Assembly (NCBI GenBank): GCA_012267415.1 | Contig: JAAXGN010000104.1 | Coordinates: forward strand, 1-64,000 | Source: Candidatus Poribacteria bacterium | Lineage (GTDB): Bacteria > Poribacteria > WGA-4E > WGA-3G | Length of the DNA: 64,000 bases | Direction: 5' to 3' | Part shown: positions 60,521 to 64,000 of the stretch, one piece after another | Layout: every line of letters begins with the position of its first letter | Position numbering within the stretch: the stretch's first letter is position 1 | Notes under the pieces: model-generated | Told to the model about the DNA's origin: nothing | What the model saw: only the letters and a program-made list of their open reading frames with translations | Databases searched by the model: none | Position numbers and translations under genes: made by a program

Positions 60521-61732
60521 GTGTTTCAACGTCAAACCGAACTCATTGAAAAAATCATTCTTGGTGAAGACGCAACGATTGAATTCAAAAGAGAGATGCC
60601 ACACAGAGACAGCATGGCAGACGAGATCACTGCATTTGCGAATGCCCAAGGAGGAACAATACTTATCGGTATTGATGACAACAAAGAAATCGTAGGACTA
60701 GAACTGCAGGAACTGGATAAGGCAGAAAAAACGGTTGTTGAAATATGTGAAGATAGCATTGAACCCCCCGTTCCGATTTTCACAGAGAAATTACGGATTG
60801 ATGATAAAAACATACTAAAAATAGAGGTGCCAAGGAGCCTCTTTGTTCACAAAACTCCTAACGGTTATTTCGCTCGCCAGGGAAGCAGCAAAAGAGAAAT
60901 GCCAACCGACCAGTTGGCGAGATTGTTACAAAGTCGTTCGCAAGCAAGGATTATCACATTTGATGAACAAGTAATCCCAAATACGCATAAGGAAACATTA
61001 AGGGAATCATACTTCCGCCGATTCATCACTGAAGATGCCACAGAAGATGTCATAGAGAACTTACTTCTAAAAAGAAGATTACTTGTTAAAGAGAGACAGG
61101 AAATCCGTGCTTCTGTTGCTGGTGTTTTGATGTGTCACGACACACCTGATGATTATCTCTACAACAGTTTTATTCAAGCTGTCTATTATAACGGTAAAGT
61201 AAAAGATGCTAACTATCAGATCGATGCAAAAGACTTTAGAGGAACACTTGATCAACAGATTATAGATGCATACACATTTGTTCATAAACATAACATGGTA
61301 TCAGCACGTAAGGAAGTTGGAAGGATAGACCAACCCCAATATAGTATGCGTGCAGTATTTGAGGCAATCGTTAACGCAGTCGTTCATAGGGATTATTCTA
61401 AAGGCGAGTCAAAAATACGCCTATTCATGTTTGCTGACCGACTTGAGTTATATTCCCCAGGGGCATTAGCAAATACGCTAACAGTTGATGACTTACCCTT
61501 TAGGCAAGCCACAAGGAATGAACTCTTAGCCCGTTTACTTTCAGAAATTACTTTAGAGGATGATGTCGGAAAAAAGGTAAAGCGGAGGCACTTTTTAGAA
61601 CGCCGCGGTGAAGGTGTCGGCATCATTCTGAACGAAAGCGAAGAATTGAGTGGAAAAACACCTCTCTATGAACTCCATAACGAAGAATTATGCCTTACAA
61701 TCTTCGCCGCAGAATCCCTTCAACAGGTATAA
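60521..61732 (+). CDS. AlbA_2 (Schlafen-type) and HATPase_c_4 domain protein
   Basis: 403 residues starting with GTG (GGAG at 60510-60513). N-terminal AlbA_2 domain: TIEFKREMPHRDSMADEITA, FANAQGGTILIGIDDNKEIV. Middle winged-helix-like region, then a C-terminal GHKL-type ATPase segment (AIVNAVVHRDYSKGESKIRL, FMFADRLELYSPG, RRGEGVGIIL) as in RecG-like/DUF4325 regulators. Such proteins occur as regulators and in defence neighbourhoods; this one follows a Type ISP enzyme and a stand-alone nuclease. Its role here is inferred only. Confidence 0.9.
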   Translation: MFQRQTELIEKIILGEDATIEFKREMPHRDSMADEITAFANAQGGTILIGIDDNKEIVGLELQELDKAEKTVVEICEDSIEPPVPIFTEKLRIDDKNILKIEVPRSLFVHKTPNGYFARQGSSKREMPTDQLARLLQSRSQARIITFDEQVIPNTHKETLRESYFRRFITEDATEDVIENLLLKRRLLVKERQEIRASVAGVLMCHDTPDDYLYNSFIQAVYYNGKVKDANYQIDAKDFRGTLDQQIIDAYTFVHKHNMVSARKEVGRIDQPQYSMRAVFEAIVNAVVHRDYSKGESKIRLFMFADRLELYSPGALANTLTVDDLPFRQATRNELLARLLSEITLEDDVGKKVKRRHFLERRGEGVGIILNESEELSGKTPLYELHNEELCLTIFAAESLQQV

Positions 61733-62306
61733 CATCATTGGGACCCGGAACTGCAAATGAAGAGTCATGTCGGGTGTGTAAAGTTTTTGTCACTGGAATC
61801 CCTCTGGCATGTAGAAGTTTTGTTGTCTTTTGATTGTGCTAAACACCCTTCAACCATCATTACACCTTTCCGTGAGTCAAACATCGTCAGACAGCCGTAG
61901 CACATTCACTTGATTGTGCTTCTTTGGACAACAACCATCGTTCATTACGTCTCTCTTCACAACATGGATAAGACCCAATTCTTAGCAGATACTTTATCGC
62001 GTGAGTTGGCTTGTTTCGTAGCACAATCAAGATGAATGTGCTACGGCTTAATAATACCAAATGCTGAGCAAGATACCTTAAGGTGTATAAAACTCTTGTC
62101 ATCTGATGATGCTAAGGTATAAAGTTCTCGTCTATATAGGTGTAAAATTAGCAATCTCCTTATTCTTAACTTACAGAACACCTGATGGTTGTGAAAATAG
62201 ACTAAAATCCCCAAAACCCCTTCCGCGTCTTCCGTGTTCTCCGCGCTTTCCGCGATTCAGACAAAAAAGGTGACAATTACTTTACACACCCTATAGATAA
62301 ATCGCA
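61733..62306. repeat. Composite dispersed repeats
   Basis: No gene. Starts with GGTGTGTAAAGTTTTTGTCA (about 61770). The stretch 61897 to about 62078 matches 8864 to about 9045, including inverted arms GTAGCACATTCACTTGATTG (61897) and CAATCAAGATGAATGTGCTA (62024-62043). GGTGTATAAAACTCTTGTCA (about 62083), a degenerate CCGCG tandem (about 62223-62255) and an end GGTGACAATTACTTTACACA (about 62271-62290) follow. Confidence 0.7.
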
Positions 62307-62336
62307 TTGACGCAAATCCTTAAAGGGTGGTAAACT
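62307..62336 (+). promoter_or_regulatory. Promoter of the small-ORF chain
   Basis: TTGACG 62307-62312 and TAAACT 62331-62336, spacer 18 bp, starting just after the end of a repeat element. Confidence 0.5.
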
Positions 62337-62396
62337 ATTGAAAAAGCGTAAATATTCCATGTTAGAAAGTGGAAGAATAAAATAAGAAGAGGACTT

Positions 62397-62456
62397 ATGG
62401 CGATATTCTACAGAGGGGCAGGCATTGGTACTAAAATGAACAGGAAGCTCCGATGA
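62397..62456 (+). CDS. 19-codon ORF, possible remnant of a larger gene
   Basis: MAIFYRGAGIGTKMNRKLR with AGAGGA six bases upstream. The start IFYRGAGIGT resembles the N-terminus of an uncharacterised family I recall as 'YRGAGIGTYW', so this may be a decayed or truncated gene. Its stop overlaps the next ATG as ATGA (62453-62456). Confidence 0.35.
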   Translation: MAIFYRGAGIGTKMNRKLR

Positions 62457-62524
62457 ATACACAAAGCCTTGATACACAAACCGACCTTAGCCGCGTCTTG
62501 AAAAAGAAGGAGTTACATATATGA
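62453..62524 (+). CDS. 23-codon ORF coupled to both neighbours
   Basis: MNTQSLDTQTDLSRVLKKKE then LHI. AGGAAG precedes the ATG; both ends overlap adjacent ORFs by ATGA. Not recognised. It may exist mainly to couple translation of the downstream gene. Confidence 0.35.
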   Translation: MNTQSLDTQTDLSRVLKKKELHI

Positions 62525-62760
62525 AAGCACCAGAATTACTGACAAAACTAAAAGCAGGTGAAACTATTCCATGCAACAATTGTGATGGCACAATTCCCGC
62601 TGATGAGATGTTGTCTTTTGCGTTTAAATTAGGAAAACTCGCACCCCGAATGGAGAACGCAAACGTTGGCAGCATCACATGTGTCCAATGTCAAATTGAC
62701 GACCCAGATATCAAGATAACACCACGTGGTCCAGATGTAAAATTTACACGTGGGGATTAG
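62521..62760 (+). CDS. Small zinc-ribbon-like protein
   Basis: 79 residues with two CxxC pairs, CNNC near 18-21 and CVQC near 54-57, spaced as in a zinc ribbon. The rest is GTIPADEMLSFAFKLGKLAP and a basic-acidic tail. AAGGAG lies before the ATG. It overlaps the 23-codon ORF by four bases. Function unknown; a nucleic-acid or protein-binding adaptor is possible. Confidence 0.65.
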   Translation: MKAPELLTKLKAGETIPCNNCDGTIPADEMLSFAFKLGKLAPRMENANVGSITCVQCQIDDPDIKITPRGPDVKFTRGD

Positions 62761-62810
62761 ATCTACCGCAACAATACCCACATGCGTTTAATCATCTGGA
62801 GAGAATCTGT

Positions 62811-63560
62811 ATGTCAGAGAAAATCGTTGGCATAAACCCGGTGATGGAAGCACTCAGCAGTGGTTCACCTCAAATAGAAAAAATCTTGATAGCGCAAGGT
62901 AATGAGAATAGACGTATCCGTGAAATAATTGATGCAGCAACGTGGAAGGGAATCCCATTTCAGCGATCTCCCAGACATCTTTTAGATAGACTCATTGACA
63001 GACAAGATCCGAACCATCAAGGGGTGATTGCATTCATTCGTGTGTTTCAGTATTCAGACCTGTCAATCATACTGAAAAAAGTCCAGAACAAAAAGGATGC
63101 CCCTCCCGTCTTGCTCATGTTAGATCAGATACAAGACCCAAGAAATTTAGGTGCGATCATTCGGACTGCTAATGCAGTTGAGGCTGACGGTGTGATTATC
63201 CCAAAAAATAACGCCGCTGAGATTACTGCTTCTGTTCATAAAGCATCTGCAGGGAGTACAGCATTCACACCGATTTCAAAAGTGACCAATCTTGCACAGA
63301 CTATTGAACAACTTCAGTCGGTTGGAATCTGGGTTGTTGGCACTGCTGATGATGCAGAGACGTGTTATACCTCAGCCGACTATACGGTACCGTTATGTAT
63401 CGTCTTAGGAAACGAAGGGAGTGGGATTAGGAGACTTGTTAAGCAGAAATGTGATTATCTTGTTCACCTACCAATGTTAGGTCAGATTAGTTCATTGAAC
63501 GTCTCCGTCACGGCAGGGGTTCTGTTATATGAAGTGCTACGACAACGTGGCACTAAATAA
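62811..63560 (+). CDS. rlmB: 23S rRNA 2'-O-methyltransferase, RlmB/TrmH family
   Basis: 249 residues. SpoU-substrate-binding N-terminal domain (MSEKIVGINPVMEALSSGSP, IEKILIAQGNE, HQGVIAFI) and a SPOUT methyltransferase domain with the three family motifs: LDQIQDPRNLGAIIRTANAV, IVLGNEGSGIRRLV and LPMLGQISSLNVSVTAGVLL. RlmB methylates G2251 in E. coli 23S rRNA; closely related TrmH-family members differ in target, so the exact site is inferred. GGAGAG upstream of the ATG. Overlaps the convergent radC by eight bases. Confidence 0.93.
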   Translation: MSEKIVGINPVMEALSSGSPQIEKILIAQGNENRRIREIIDAATWKGIPFQRSPRHLLDRLIDRQDPNHQGVIAFIRVFQYSDLSIILKKVQNKKDAPPVLLMLDQIQDPRNLGAIIRTANAVEADGVIIPKNNAAEITASVHKASAGSTAFTPISKVTNLAQTIEQLQSVGIWVVGTADDAETCYTSADYTVPLCIVLGNEGSGIRRLVKQKCDYLVHLPMLGQISSLNVSVTAGVLLYEVLRQRGTK

Positions 63561-64000
63561 CCCCCTCCTCTTTCAAACTATAAAATATACCGTCACCGAT
63601 TATGATGTGGTCTAATACCTTGATACCGATATAGTTTCCTGCTTCAATCAATTGTTTGGTGGCGCGGATGTCTTCCTGACTCGGCTGTGGGTCACCGGAT
63701 GGATGGTTATGCGCCAGCACAATGGCGTTTGCTGATTCCTCAATCGCAAAACGAAATATTTCTCTCGGGTGAAAAACACTTGCATTGAGAGTGCCTTCAA
63801 ACACTGTATCCTCTGAAACGACGAGGCTCCGACCCCAATCAATCTCGTTGTCTGCATCACCGACAACACCTTGTGTTGTAATACCTCCTTTGGTATCAAG
63901 ACACAGTACACAGACGATTTCCTTTTGCAGGTCTCGCATGAGTGGCATCAGCATGTCAGCGACATCACTTGGTGAAGAAATCTTAGTTCGGTCAGCATGT
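63553..64000 (-). CDS. radC: RadC/DUF2466 JAB-domain protein (partial, start beyond window)
   Basis: The frame stays open to the window edge, so the N-terminal HhH part is missing. Visible: RTKISSPSDVADMLMPLMRD, then EIVCVLCLDTKGGI, VVSEDTVFEGTLNASVFHP and the JAMM-like motif AHNHPSGDPQPSQEDIRATK. RadC-family proteins are common; their role in repair is disputed and many look like accessory-DNA functions. Confidence 0.92.
   Translation of the reverse strand, partial: HADRTKISSPSDVADMLMPLMRDLQKEIVCVLCLDTKGGITTQGVVGDADNEIDWGRSLVVSEDTVFEGTLNASVFHPREIFRFAIEESANAIVLAHNHPSGDPQPSQEDIRATKQLIEAGNYIGIKVLDHIIIGDGIFYSLKEEGVI

Noticed and set aside
1-64000. tRNA or rRNA genes
   Set aside because: No cloverleaf-like arrangement with a T-loop and acceptor end, and no rRNA-like sequence, was recognised by eye; a covariance-model scan would settle it.

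Overview
The window reads as one AT-rich Gram-negative bacterial chromosome segment. It carries a TonB-dependent receptor, a LolA-like protein, sigma-70 type promoters, WD40 propellers fused to sigma factors, a secreted LamG protein, trypsin-TPR proteins, myo-inositol catabolism genes and many dispersed palindromic intergenic repeats. Taken together this best fits Candidatus Poribacteria or a close relative. That assignment is inference: no rRNA or other decisive marker is present.

Layout. 1-3019: an orphan HigA-type antitoxin-like gene and a TonB-dependent receptor. 3038-10524 (minus): a tandem array of cytoplasmic S1 (trypsin-like) protease-TPR proteins, four intact and one pseudogene. 11060-14203: isoleucyl-tRNA synthetase of the IleRS2 type with a swapped signature motif. 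14462-20239: secreted and envelope proteins, including a lolA-like/yidD/TPR operon and a LamG protein. 20594-24646: an orphan DUF433 antitoxin, a glycosidase-like protein, sucD-like and panB. 24861-40851 (minus): a 16-kb block of WD40 proteins. Three are ECF sigma factor-transmembrane-WD40 fusions, two are secreted WD40 proteins each placed just upstream of a sigma fusion, and one is a decapitated fusion broken by a repeat insertion. 41523-44963: rhodanese, a small protein, a tandem PTPS fusion, folE and an SDR, which look like a tetrahydrobiopterin-type pterin operon. 45017-47713 (minus): two CorC/HlyC-type membrane proteins. 47948-53619: KDPG aldolase-like, Ser/Thr kinase, iolC and iolD. 53642-61732: a defence-like stretch with a single-chain Type ISP restriction-modification enzyme, a small HTH protein, an HsdR-N-like nuclease and an AlbA_2/HATPase protein. 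62397-64000: a chain of overlapping tiny ORFs ending in a zinc-ribbon protein, rlmB, and a partial radC.

Two themes run through the window. First, paralogous signalling or proteolytic modules have multiplied in tandem (S1-TPR, sigma-WD40), with visible stages of duplication, divergence and decay. Second, miniature inverted-repeat elements fill almost every large intergenic gap. Several have flanking direct repeats that record their insertion, one lies inside a former sigma-WD40 gene, and some are nested in each other's palindrome centre.

The most promising leads are (a) the membrane-tethered sigma-WD40 proteins, each preceded by the same 15-bp motif exactly 48 bp upstream of the start codon and, in two cases, paired with a secreted WD40 partner, and (b) the tandem PTPS protein in which each half has lost a different catalytic residue.
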